Assembly (NCBI GenBank): GCA_014804645.1
Contig: JAAUZI010000018.1
Span: forward strand, 45,031 to 109,030
DNA length: 64,000 nucleotides
Direction: 5' to 3'
Source: Lachnospiraceae bacterium
GTDB taxonomy: Bacteria; Bacillota; Clostridia; Lachnospirales; Lachnospiraceae
Both the position numbers and the translations under genes were made by a program. Position 1 is the stretch's first letter; each line of letters opens with the position of its first letter. The notes beneath the pieces are model-generated. The model saw only the letters and a program-made list of their open reading frames with translations, did no database searches and had not been told where the DNA came from. This document shows positions 37,713 to 46,954 of the stretch, piece by piece.

Positions 37713-38624
37713 ATGCAGGAAATATATGATTTGATTATCATCGGCTCCGGCCCGGCAGGCCTGTCGGCGGCGGTGTACGGTATGCGGGCGGGTCTGAAAC
37801 TGCTGGTCATTGAGAAAAATCCCATGAGTGGCGGACAGGTGCTGAACACCTATGAGGTGGACAACTATCTGGGAATGCCGGGATTTAACGGCTTTGACAT
37901 GGGTGTAAAGTTCCGGGAACATGCAGACAAGCTGGGCACGCCCTTTCTGGAGGCGGAGGTCACGGGTATTTCGGACGGTGAACTGAAAACAGTTCATACC
38001 ACGGAGGGGGATCTGCGGACAAAGACGCTGATTTTGGCCACCGGCGCCCGCCATGCGCATTTGGAGGTGCCAGGGGAGGAGGAACTGTCCGGCATGGGCG
38101 TGTCCTATTGCGCAACCTGTGACGGAGCCTTTTTCCGGGGTAAGACCGTGGCGGTGGTAGGCGGCGGAGACGTGGCGCTGGAGGACGCGATCTATTTGAC
38201 CCGTTTTTGCGAGAAAGTGTACCTCATCCATCGCCGGGACGAGCTGCGGGGCGCGCATGTGCTTCAGGAACAGCTGCGGGCGCTGCCGGGAGTGGAGATT
38301 CTGTATTCCCATGTGGTGAAGGAGATACAGGGACAGGAGAGCGTCACAGGTCTGCTGCTGGAGGATAAAAAGAGCGGAGAACAGCGCATTCTGCCGGTGG
38401 ACGGTGTGTTTGTGGCAGTGGGCATACATCCGGAGACGGAGCTGCTCAGAGGGCTGGCAGCCTGCGATGAGGCGGGCTATGTGCTGGCCGGTGAGGACGG
38501 CGCCACAGATGTGCCCGGAATATATGTGGCCGGTGACGTGCGCAAAAAACCTCTTCGCCAGGTGGTGACGGCGGTGGCGGACGGCGCCAATGCCGTGACG
38601 TCGGCGGCTGCAGCGTTCAGATAA
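37713..38624 (+). CDS. trxB: Thioredoxin reductase-like NAD(P)/FAD oxidoreductase
   Basis: IIIGSGPAGLSAAVYGMRAG, VSYCATCDGAFFRGKTVAVVGGGDVALEDA, GIYVAGDVRKKPLRQVVTA. Confidence 0.9.
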   Translation: MQEIYDLIIIGSGPAGLSAAVYGMRAGLKLLVIEKNPMSGGQVLNTYEVDNYLGMPGFNGFDMGVKFREHADKLGTPFLEAEVTGISDGELKTVHTTEGDLRTKTLILATGARHAHLEVPGEEELSGMGVSYCATCDGAFFRGKTVAVVGGGDVALEDAIYLTRFCEKVYLIHRRDELRGAHVLQEQLRALPGVEILYSHVVKEIQGQESVTGLLLEDKKSGEQRILPVDGVFVAVGIHPETELLRGLAACDEAGYVLAGEDGATDVPGIYVAGDVRKKPLRQVVTAVADGANAVTSAAAAFR

Positions 38625-38758
38625 ACAAATTATTAAGAAAAATGAACAAAGTGTTTACTGGAAAAAGAAACCATATAAGAGGTTTCTTTTTTCTTTAAGA
38701 GTTAAAAAAGCTGATATTTATGGCGCATTAGAGGTTTTTTGATATTTTATAACGGGTG

Positions 38759-38787
38759 TTGACAATTTGTGCGGAGCGTGCTATAGT
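38759..38787 (+). promoter_or_regulatory. Sigma-A promoter upstream of the NlpC/P60 gene
   Basis: TTGACA-17-TATAGT. Confidence 0.75.
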
Positions 38788-38797
38788 TAATGACAGA

Positions 38798-38814
38798 TGT
38801 AACAATTTTGTAAT
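38798..38814 (+). promoter_or_regulatory. WalR/YycF-type direct-repeat box
   Basis: TGTAAC-AATTT-TGTAAT matches TGTWAH-N5-TGTWAH; second half-site TGTAAC about 30 bp downstream. Confidence 0.55.
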
Positions 38815-38850
38815 TATTTCTATGGTAGATGTAACAATTAGCCGAAATAA

Positions 38851-40083
38851 ATGGAGGATGGAATGCTAAGACGTACAGTGAAAGCCACCGCATATGCATT
38901 ATCTGCTGTTTTGCTTTGCACCGGCCTGAATATGGAAACATATGCCGCGACGGGAATTTCCTCAGTATTGCCCAGCGGCGGTATCAATATAGCACTTGAC
39001 AACGGAACGACTCTGGAGAACCTGCAGGACCAGACCGGCAATATGAGTATACCGCTGGAGACAGTGGTAAATGAGGAGCAGGTGAATGAGGCCAAAGCCG
39101 CCGCTGCTGCGGAGGCGGCAGCCAGAGAGTTGGCCAAGGAGGAGGAAATGTTTAAGAACCTGGTGATTGCCCAGGTGAGCGCTTATGTAAATGTGAGAAA
39201 TCTGCCCAGCGAGTCCGGTGAGGTCGTGGGTAAATTGTATAACAACTCTGTTGGAACATTTCTCGCGGAGGAGAACGGCTGGTACAAGATACAGTCCGGC
39301 AACGTGATAGGTTATGTAAAAGGCCAGTACTGTGTGACTGGAGAGGACGCCATCAAACTGGCCAGAGAGGTGGGCACCAGGATTGCATCCGTGACCTGCG
39401 ACGGCCTGTATGTGCGCAAGGAGCCCAGCACAGACAGCAAGATTCTGGGCATGGTGGCCTTTGAGGATGATCTGCTGGTGCTGGAGGAGACGGACACCTG
39501 GGTGAGGGTGGACACAGAGGAAGGCGAAGGCTGGGTTTCCAGAGAATTTGTGAATTTACATACGGAATTTGTACAGGCCGAATCCAAGGAGGAGGAGGCA
39601 GCCAGACTGGCCAAAGAAGCGGCAGATCGGCAGAAGGCAAGGGAGGCGGCCCGTCAGGCCACCGCGGCACAGGCCACAACGTCTCAGAGTACCAGTTATG
39701 GAATCGATCCTACCAGCGTCATCATCAGCGGCGACAGCGAGATGGGTGTGGCAGTGGCCAATTATGCGGTACAGTTTGTGGGCAATCCCTATAAATGGGG
39801 TGGCACAAGTCTGACCAACGGCGCAGACTGTTCCGGATTTGTAATGAGCGTATACGCCAACTTTGGAGTATCGCTGCCCCATTCCTCTTCCGCTGACAGG
39901 AAACAGGGATATGCGGTAGACAGTTTGGAAAATGCCCAGCCCGGAGACTTGATCTGTTATTCCGGCCATGTGGCTCTGTATATTGGAGATGGCAACATCG
40001 TGCATGCGTCCACGAAAAAGACCGGCATCATTATCTCCAAGGCGGACTACAAGAGGATTCTGGCAATCAGACGTATTTTCTAA
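38851..40083 (+). CDS. Secreted NlpC/P60 (C40) peptidase with two SH3-type domains
   Basis: Signal peptide; SH3 repeats AYVNVRNLPSESGEVVGKLY / GLYVRKEPSTDSKILGMV; catalytic NGADCSGFVMSVYANFGVSLPHSS, GHVALYIGDGNIVHAS. Confidence 0.92.
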   Translation: MEDGMLRRTVKATAYALSAVLLCTGLNMETYAATGISSVLPSGGINIALDNGTTLENLQDQTGNMSIPLETVVNEEQVNEAKAAAAAEAAARELAKEEEMFKNLVIAQVSAYVNVRNLPSESGEVVGKLYNNSVGTFLAEENGWYKIQSGNVIGYVKGQYCVTGEDAIKLAREVGTRIASVTCDGLYVRKEPSTDSKILGMVAFEDDLLVLEETDTWVRVDTEEGEGWVSREFVNLHTEFVQAESKEEEAARLAKEAADRQKAREAARQATAAQATTSQSTSYGIDPTSVIISGDSEMGVAVANYAVQFVGNPYKWGGTSLTNGADCSGFVMSVYANFGVSLPHSSSADRKQGYAVDSLENAQPGDLICYSGHVALYIGDGNIVHASTKKTGIIISKADYKRILAIRRIF

Positions 40084-40107
40084 AAAAATGAGATAAATAG
40101 AACAATG

Positions 40108-40145
40108 GAGAGCATCTTCTGAGAGGAGGATGCTCTTATTTTCTA
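40108..40145 (+). terminator. Terminator after the C40 gene
   Basis: GAGCATCttctgagaggaGGATGCTCTTATTTT. Confidence 0.75.
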
Positions 40146-40194
40146 ATAATAAAAAAATTGAAAAAGGGCTTGCGATTTGGACAGGTTGTGCAAC

Positions 40195-40328
40195 TTATCC
40201 AAAAAAAACAGAAAAGTTGATAAGCCGTTATTCTTTATATTGTCTTTCGTGAGGAAGTTATCCACCGATTTGAAAACGGAAAATCAGTCAAAACCTACTT
40301 ATACACGGAGTTATACACCTTATCCACA
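40195..40328 (+). promoter_or_regulatory. Cluster of DnaA-box-like 9-mers
   Basis: TTATCCAAA 40195, TTATCCACC 40258, TTATACACG 40299, TTATACACC 40311, TTATCCACA (consensus) 40320; degenerate inverse copy TTATCAACT at 40215-40223. Confidence 0.6.
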
Positions 40329-40552
40329 GGTTTTTAGTCCCCGAAAGTCGATTTTAGCAATCGAAAACAGGAACACACGTTTTGTGCACTTCTCCTGAAA
40401 ATAGCATTTGGGGTCAAAAAATCAATTTTTCTGTTGACAAATCTGATGTCAAAAACATGTAAAAAACCGGTTAAATTGTTGCAAAATAAATCCGAATATG
40501 ATATACTTTTTATACAATAAACGGGACTATAAATAAGAAAGGAATGAACTGT

Positions 40553-41080
40553 ATGAAATTTGTGATTGTCGGAAGAAATATTGAAGTAACTCCGGGGCTG
40601 AAGGCAGCGGTGGAGGACAAGATCGGTAAGCTGGAGAAATACTTTAATCCTGATACAGAGGCACATGTGACGCTCAGTGTGGAGAAGGAGCGGCAGAAGA
40701 TAGAAGTGACAATCCCCGTAAAGGGCAGTATCATTCGTTCCGAGCAGGTCAGCAACGATATGTATGTGTCTATTGACCTGGTGGAGGAGATCATTGAGCG
40801 GCAGTTGAAAAAGTACAAGAGCAAAATTGTGGACAAGCAGCAGAGTGCCAGCTCTTTCAGCCAAACGTTCGTGGAGAATGATTATATGGAGGACGAGGAG
40901 ATCAAGATCGTCCGCACCAAGAAATTTGATATCAAACCCATGTATCCTGAGGATGCCTGTATTCAGATGGAACTGCTGGGACACAATTTCTTTGTGTTCT
41001 GCAATGCGGAGACGGATCAGGTGAACGTGGTATACAAGAGAAAGGGCGATACCTATGGACTGATAGAGCCGGAGGAGTAA
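40553..41080 (+). CDS. hpf: Ribosome hibernation-promoting factor, long form
   Basis: MKFVIVGRNIEVTPGLKAAVEDKIGKLEKYF; C-terminal DACIQMELLGHNFFVFCNAETDQVNVVYKRKGDTYGLIEP. Confidence 0.95.
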   Translation: MKFVIVGRNIEVTPGLKAAVEDKIGKLEKYFNPDTEAHVTLSVEKERQKIEVTIPVKGSIIRSEQVSNDMYVSIDLVEEIIERQLKKYKSKIVDKQQSASSFSQTFVENDYMEDEEIKIVRTKKFDIKPMYPEDACIQMELLGHNFFVFCNAETDQVNVVYKRKGDTYGLIEPEE

Positions 41081-41132
41081 GGTATTTTTGATATTAACCG
41101 TGCGTGTGGCGGCGAAATTATAAAAGTGTTAC

Positions 41133-41176
41133 AGGTACACCGGGAGGAATGAGATTTCCTTTCGGTGTATTTTTTT
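41133..41176 (+). terminator. Terminator after hpf
   Basis: TACACCGGgaGGA...TCCtttCGGTGTATTTTTTT. Confidence 0.75.
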
Positions 41177-41224
41177 GGATGATTTTTCATATATTTCCAG
41201 TGAGAAAATCTACCTGGAGAGGCA

Positions 41225-42280
41225 ATGGACAAGAGACAGAGGGCGCAGTATCTGATGCGGATTAAGAAGGGGATTTTGACAGAGTGTGTACTGGTGGTGA
41301 TGGCGGTGGCCGTGCTGACAGGGCAGAGAGAACGTCTGGAAGCGCGCAGGGCCGCCAACAATCCCGTGCTTGCCGTCGCAGATGACTACATAAAATGGGT
41401 GGATTTCACAGTATCCTATGAGGCGCTGTGCAGCGCATATGATTGGGACGTGAAGACCCACGATACGGAGCATGAAGTGCATTGGGTGGAGCTGTTGGCG
41501 TACACAGCCGCTAAGACGGGCGGAGAGTTTGACAAAAATGCGTTAAAAATCATGGAGAAGGCGGCAAAAGCTCTGTCAGAGGGTGAAAAGACGATAGAGG
41601 AGCTGACGGAAAAATTACAGTATTACCCCTATTACAAGGAGGCTTATGACGCCGCCATCGGCGGACTGGTGGGGGAGTATGAGGAGGAGAAGGAAGACGG
41701 CAGCTATGAGGCGCGGTATGGGCTAAAGGGCTATTTCCCTCTCGCCAGAGGGTTTGACTATACGCATTATGATGATTTTGGCGTCAGCCGCAGTTATGGC
41801 TATAAGCGCAGGCACTTGGGACATGACATGATGGGGCTCACCGGTACACCAATAATGGCTGTAGAATCCGGGAGAGTGGAGGCTCTGGGCTGGAACCAGT
41901 ACGGGGGCTGGCGCATCGGCATCCGCAGCTTTGACGGAAAGCGCTACTATTACTACGCCCATCTGAGGCAGAATTATCCCTATGCGGAGGGGCTGGAGGA
42001 GGGCAGCATTGTCACTGCAGGGGATGTGATCGGTTATATGGGGCACACCGGGTACAGCACCAAGGAGAATGTGAACAATATTGAGACTACGCACTTGCAC
42101 TGGGGGCTGCAGCTGATATTCGACGAGTCTCAGAAGGAGGGGGACAACGAGATATGGATTGATATTTATCCGTTGACCAGATTTCTGGCAAAACATACCC
42201 AGACGGCGGTAAAAGTGGAGGGGACGAAGGAGTGGGTGCGGACGAATAAGATAAAGGACCCGGCGGTGGAAGGATTTTAG
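41225..42280 (+). CDS. M23-family peptidase
   Basis: RRHLGHDMMGLTGTPIMAVESGRVEALGWNQYGGWRIGIRS, YYAHLRQ, TTHLHWGLQ. Confidence 0.88.
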   Translation: MDKRQRAQYLMRIKKGILTECVLVVMAVAVLTGQRERLEARRAANNPVLAVADDYIKWVDFTVSYEALCSAYDWDVKTHDTEHEVHWVELLAYTAAKTGGEFDKNALKIMEKAAKALSEGEKTIEELTEKLQYYPYYKEAYDAAIGGLVGEYEEEKEDGSYEARYGLKGYFPLARGFDYTHYDDFGVSRSYGYKRRHLGHDMMGLTGTPIMAVESGRVEALGWNQYGGWRIGIRSFDGKRYYYYAHLRQNYPYAEGLEEGSIVTAGDVIGYMGHTGYSTKENVNNIETTHLHWGLQLIFDESQKEGDNEIWIDIYPLTRFLAKHTQTAVKVEGTKEWVRTNKIKDPAVEGF

Positions 42281-42428
42281 GACGAATGTACAAAAAGCTA
42301 TCTGTCGTGGAGAATATTAAAAATATGTGCCACAAATCTTGAAATATTCTGGATTTGTGGCATAATAAGTAAAATGCTCCACATTTAACTTTATTGATTG
42401 AAATGCGCGCTTATAATATTATATATCG

Positions 42429-42500
42429 AGCTGTCAGCAAGTTATAAAGTACCTAACACAGTATCGCTGGCACAGATTGCGATATGTGGTACTAAGGGAA
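42429..42500 (+). repeat. Intergenic stem-loop element, copy F
   Basis: CACAGTATCGCTGGCACAGATTGCGATATGTGG. Confidence 0.5.
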
Positions 42501-42558
42501 ATTGAGGGATACCCCGGATGATGTGGAAGGAACAGTACGGAGAGGAGAGGCGGATATA

Positions 42559-43161
42559 ATGGGAAATAACAGGGAGGACCTCGCATGGGAAGAGGTCAGC
42601 ACAGAGCATATTATACAGGATGAGTGGATAGATTTCAGGCGGTCGGCATACCGTCTCCCTGACGGAAATGTGTTTGAACCGTATTATAGCTTTAGCCGTA
42701 GAGACTATGTGGTCGTTGTGGCATCTGACTGTGACGGAAACTATCTCTGTGTAAGGCAGTTTCGGCAGGGGATAAGAGAAGTTACCACCGAGTTCCCGGC
42801 GGGCGGCTTGGAACGGCCAGACGGAAAGGAATATCGCGCGGACGGTGAAGACGCATGCTCTGAGGATGCGCTTGCGGCGGCAAAGAGAGAGTTGTTAGAG
42901 GAGACGGGCTACTCGTCATGTGATTGGACACATCTGATCACGATCCCTTCCAATGCCACGATAGCTGACAACTACGCCTATGTGTACATGGCAAAAAACT
43001 GCCGTAAGGTCGGCGGACAGGCGCTGGATGAGACGGAGTTCCTGAATGTGGAACTTCACACAGAGCAGGAGATCGAGGAGTTGATCCGCACCGGCGGATT
43101 CCAGCAGGCGGTGCATGTGATGGCATGGCTGCTGGCGAAGGAAGAAAGAGTTACTACATAA
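42559..43161 (+). CDS. NUDIX hydrolase (ADP-ribose pyrophosphatase-like)
   Basis: FRQGIREVTTEFPAGGLE...AAAKRELLEETGYSS (Nudix box). Confidence 0.9.
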   Translation: MGNNREDLAWEEVSTEHIIQDEWIDFRRSAYRLPDGNVFEPYYSFSRRDYVVVVASDCDGNYLCVRQFRQGIREVTTEFPAGGLERPDGKEYRADGEDACSEDALAAAKRELLEETGYSSCDWTHLITIPSNATIADNYAYVYMAKNCRKVGGQALDETEFLNVELHTEQEIEELIRTGGFQQAVHVMAWLLAKEERVTT

Positions 43162-43163
43162 TA

Positions 43164-44516
43164 TTATGTCCCCAGTCGGAAAGCCCTGCTCCGCTCCAGG
43201 CGCTCCTTTTGTATTCCCTCAACTCCCTCCTCGGTGGGCAGATAGTAGCGGCGTTCCTTCAGATCCTCGGGCAGACAGGTCATACGGGCCATTTTTTCCT
43301 GGGTGTCGTGGGCGTAGACATACCCCTCCCCATAGTGCAGTTCTTCCATCAGATCTGTGGGGGCATTGCGGATTACCAGAGGCACAGGCTGGTTCAAGCG
43401 GGTCATGGCGTCCGCCTTGGCAGTCTCGTAAGCACGGTACAGGGCATTGGAGCGCGGAGCCAGAGACAGGTAGACTACTGCCTGGGTCAGGTTTACATTG
43501 CACTCCGGCATGCCGTTGAAATGGCAGGCCTGGTAGGCAGCCACCGCCAGAGGCAGAGCCTGGGGGTCCGCCAGACCCACATCCTCGCTGGCAAAGCGGA
43601 TCAGCCTGCGGGCGATAAACAGGGGGTCCTCCCCGGCCTCCAGCATCCGGGCCAGCCAGTAGACGGCGGCGTCCGGGTCACAGTTGCGCATGGATTTATG
43701 CAGGGCGGAGATCAGGTTATAGTGTTCTTCGCCCTTTTTGTCATACAGCAGTGTCTTTTTACCAAGGCACTGCTCCAATGTGTTCTCTGTCACGGTCACG
43801 GAGCCGTCGGGGGCAAGCTCCCCGTTCAGCACAGCCATCTCCAGAGTGTTCAGGGCAGTGCGGGCGTCCCCGTCGGCAAAAGCGGCAATGACGGACAGCA
43901 GGGACTGCTCCATATGAACCTGTGAACTGCCGAAACTGCGTTTATCTCTCAGTGCCCGGGACAGCAGTTCGGTGAGATCCTCGCTTGTCAATTCTTTCAG
44001 CACAAACACCTTGCAGCGGGAGAGCAGAGCCGCATTGATCTCAAAGGAGGGATTCTCCGTGGTGGCGCCGATCAGTGTGATACTGCCTCTCTCCACATAG
44101 GGAAGAAAGGCGTCCTGCTGGGCCTTGTTGAAACGGTGGATCTCGTCCACAAACACCAGAGTGCGAACGCCGTAGGCCCTGTTTTCCTGGGCCTGGTTCA
44201 TGATATCCTTGATCTCCTTAATACCGCTGGTCACAGCGCTGAAATTCACAAAGTCGGAGCGGGTGCGGTTCGCAATGATGCTGGCAAGGGTGGTCTTGCC
44301 CACTCCCGGTGGTCCCCAGAAAATCATGGAGGGAATCTGGTCCCGCTCCAAAAGCTGGCGCAGGATTTTCCCGGGACCCAGAAGGTGTTGCTGCCCCACG
44401 TATTCCTCCAGAGCAGCGGGCCGCAGGCGGTCAGCCAGAGGGCCGGACGTCACAGGGACATTGCCCGGCGCGGCATTGCTGCCGGGAGCCATATCAAACA
44501 AAGACATCTGATTCAT
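43164..44516 (-). CDS. rarA: Replication-associated recombination protein A (MgsA/RarA AAA+ ATPase)
   Basis: PLADRLRPAALEEYVGQQHLLG, MIFWGPPGVGKTTLASIIA, LVFVDEIHRFNKAQQDAFLPYVE. Confidence 0.95.
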   Translation of the reverse strand: MNQMSLFDMAPGSNAAPGNVPVTSGPLADRLRPAALEEYVGQQHLLGPGKILRQLLERDQIPSMIFWGPPGVGKTTLASIIANRTRSDFVNFSAVTSGIKEIKDIMNQAQENRAYGVRTLVFVDEIHRFNKAQQDAFLPYVERGSITLIGATTENPSFEINAALLSRCKVFVLKELTSEDLTELLSRALRDKRSFGSSQVHMEQSLLSVIAAFADGDARTALNTLEMAVLNGELAPDGSVTVTENTLEQCLGKKTLLYDKKGEEHYNLISALHKSMRNCDPDAAVYWLARMLEAGEDPLFIARRLIRFASEDVGLADPQALPLAVAAYQACHFNGMPECNVNLTQAVVYLSLAPRSNALYRAYETAKADAMTRLNQPVPLVIRNAPTDLMEELHYGEGYVYAHDTQEKMARMTCLPEDLKERRYYLPTEEGVEGIQKERLERSRAFRLGT

Positions 44517-44545
44517 AAAACCTCTCCTCTATATGGATATGTTCA

Positions 44546-44584
44546 AAACTGTACACACAATCGAAAATATGTTCTGTACAGTTT
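44546..44584. promoter_or_regulatory. 10-bp perfect inverted repeat between rarA and thl
   Basis: AAACTGTACA-N19-TGTACAGTTT. Confidence 0.5.
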
Positions 44585-44771
44585 ATTCTACCACGAGACG
44601 GACAGATATGCAATCAGAGAATGAAACCGGATTTCCTGAACGGTTTTGTAAGAAAGCCGTTGCAAAACAAGAATGGGTATGCTACACTAGAAGTAATGGC
44701 AATGACAAAAAAATAACAATCATTGCTGAAACTGCGAAGACAAGCAAAAAAACAAGTTGGAGGAGAAAGAA

Positions 44772-45956
44772 ATGGCAAAGAAAGTAGTATTAGCAGGCGC
44801 CTGCCGTACCGCGATCGGTACCATGGGCGGAACCCTGAGCACCACCCCTGCGGCAGAGCTGGGTGCGATCGTTATTAAGGAGGCTTTAAACAGGGCCGGT
44901 GTGGCTCCCGAGCAGGTTGACCAGGTGTACATGGGCTGTGTCATTCAAGCCGGACTTGGCCAGAACGTGGCCCGTCAGGCGTCGATTAAAGCTGGGCTGC
45001 CTATCGAGGTGCCTGCTGTGACCATGAACGTGGTGTGCGGTTCCGGATTAAACTGTGTGAACCAGGCAGCGCAGATGATTATGGCTGGCGATGCGGATAT
45101 CGTGGTAGCAGGCGGTATGGAGAATATGTCCATGGCTCCCTATGCCATTCCTCAGGCTCGTTACGGATACAGAATGAACAACGGCACTCTGGTGGATACC
45201 ATGATCAAGGATGCTCTGTGGGATGCATTCAACGATTATCACATGATTACTACCGCCGACAATATCTGCCGCGAGTGGGGTCTGACCCGCGAGGAGCTGG
45301 ATGAGTTCGCCCTGAAGAGCCAGCAGAAGGCCGAGGCGGCTCAGAAGTCCGGTGCGTTCGACGCAGAGATCGTGCCTGTCATGGTTAAAAAGAAAAAGGA
45401 AACGATCGAGTTTAAGGTAGATGAGGGTCCCCGTGCCGGTTCCACCATCGAAGGTCTGGCTAAGCTGCGCCCCATCAATCCCGATGGCTTTGTAACTGCG
45501 GGCAATGCCTCCGGTATCAATGACGGTGCTGCCGCTATCGTGGTGATGAGTGAGGAGAAGGCCAAGGAGTTGGGTGTTAAGCCCATGGCAACCTTTGTGG
45601 CAGGCGCTCTGGCTGGCGTTCGTCCCGAGGTGATGGGTATCGGCCCTGTGGCATCCACCAAGAAGGTACTGGCCAAGACCGGTATGAAGATCGAGGATTT
45701 CGATATTATCGAGGCCAATGAAGCCTTTGCCGCACAGTCTGTCGCAGTGGGCAAGGATTTGGGCATTGATGTGGACAAGCAGCTGAATCCCAACGGCGGC
45801 GCTATCGCACTGGGCCATCCCGTGGGCGCTTCCGGATGCCGTATTCTGGTGACTCTGCTGCATGAGATGCAGGCCAAGGGCGCCAAGACCGGCCTGGCTA
45901 CTCTGTGTATCGGCGGCGGCATGGGCTGCTCCACGATCGTAAAGATCGAAGATTAA
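44772..45956 (+). CDS. thlA: Acetyl-CoA C-acetyltransferase (thiolase)
   Basis: [54 protein letters not shown]. Confidence 0.95.
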   Translation: MAKKVVLAGACRTAIGTMGGTLSTTPAAELGAIVIKEALNRAGVAPEQVDQVYMGCVIQAGLGQNVARQASIKAGLPIEVPAVTMNVVCGSGLNCVNQAAQMIMAGDADIVVAGGMENMSMAPYAIPQARYGYRMNNGTLVDTMIKDALWDAFNDYHMITTADNICREWGLTREELDEFALKSQQKAEAAQKSGAFDAEIVPVMVKKKKETIEFKVDEGPRAGSTIEGLAKLRPINPDGFVTAGNASGINDGAAAIVVMSEEKAKELGVKPMATFVAGALAGVRPEVMGIGPVASTKKVLAKTGMKIEDFDIIEANEAFAAQSVAVGKDLGIDVDKQLNPNGGAIALGHPVGASGCRILVTLLHEMQAKGAKTGLATLCIGGGMGCSTIVKIED

Positions 45957-46011
45957 TAAGAAAACAGACGCCCGGGGGAGCTTGCTTTGTTCTCCGGGCC
46001 GTTTGGCGATA

Positions 46012-46080
46012 ACGGCTTTCAGATAATTGAAAATGGCAATATCATGGGCAAGGCCCATGATATGCGGAAAAGAGGTAAAT
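46012..46080 (+). repeat. Intergenic stem-loop element, copy D (upstream of crt)
   Basis: ATATCATGGGCaagGCCCATGATATGCGGAAAAGAGGTAAATATG; 11-bp perfect stem. Confidence 0.75.
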
Positions 46081-46905
46081 ATGGACTATATTCTTTATGA
46101 GCAGAAGGGGCAGTACGCCATTCTCACGATCAATCGGGAGAAGGCGCTGAACGCTTTGAACAGTCAGGTGCTGGAGGAGCTGGATGCCGCCCTGGACGCA
46201 GTGGATTTGAATGAGGTGAGATGTCTGATCCTCACCGGAGCAGGGCAGAAGTCTTTCGTGGCGGGTGCAGATATCGGAGAGATGAGCACTCTGACCAAGG
46301 CGGAGGGTGAGGCGTTCGGCAAGAAGGGAAACGATGTGTTCCGCAAGCTGGAGACTTTCCCCATTCCTGTGATTGCGGCCATCAACGGCTTTGCGCTGGG
46401 CGGCGGCTGCGAGATATCTATGAGCTGCGACATTCGTATCTGCTCCGACAATGCGGTGTTTGGACAGCCTGAGGTGGGGCTGGGCATTACCCCCGGTTTT
46501 GGCGGCACCCAGAGACTGGCTCGTCTGGTGGGCGCAGGCATGGCTAAGCAGATGATTTATACGGCCCGCAACATTAAGGCTCCGGAGGCTTATCGGATCG
46601 GCCTGGTGAACGAGGTGTATTCTGCCGAGACTGACGCTGAGGGCAACGTGGTGAAGACCTCCCAGGAGGTGCTGATGGCAGCGGCTGAGAAGATGGCGGC
46701 AGGCATTGCCAAGAATGCGCCTATCGCTGTGCGCAACTGTAAGAAGGCTATCAATGAGGGCCTGGATGTGGATATGGATCAGGCCGTGGTCATCGAGGAA
46801 AAGCTGTTTGGCGACTGTTTTGAGACCGAAGATCAGAAGTACGGCATGGCTTTCTTCCTGGACAAGAACAAGGAGAAGGTCAAGGAGCCTTTCAAGAACA
46901 AATAA
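46081..46905 (+). CDS. crt: Crotonase / 3-hydroxybutyryl-CoA dehydratase
   Basis: GAGQKSFVAGADIGEM, ALGGGCEISMSCDIRICSDNAVFGQPEVGLGITPGFGGTQRL. Confidence 0.93.
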   Translation: MDYILYEQKGQYAILTINREKALNALNSQVLEELDAALDAVDLNEVRCLILTGAGQKSFVAGADIGEMSTLTKAEGEAFGKKGNDVFRKLETFPIPVIAAINGFALGGGCEISMSCDIRICSDNAVFGQPEVGLGITPGFGGTQRLARLVGAGMAKQMIYTARNIKAPEAYRIGLVNEVYSAETDAEGNVVKTSQEVLMAAAEKMAAGIAKNAPIAVRNCKKAINEGLDVDMDQAVVIEEKLFGDCFETEDQKYGMAFFLDKNKEKVKEPFKNK

Positions 46906-46954
46906 AAAACCAGCAGAAAAAATCTGCGGAATTATAATTAAGGAGGAACTTATC

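Noticed and set aside
40180-40550. Canonical oriC
   Set aside because: DnaA-box-like cluster is real, but dnaA, dnaN, rpmH, recF or gyrB are absent nearby; reported only as a DnaA-box cluster.
44533-44787. 84-aa plus ORF upstream of thiolase
   Set aside because: Spans the promoter/inverted repeat and overlaps the thl RBS; no convincing protein features.
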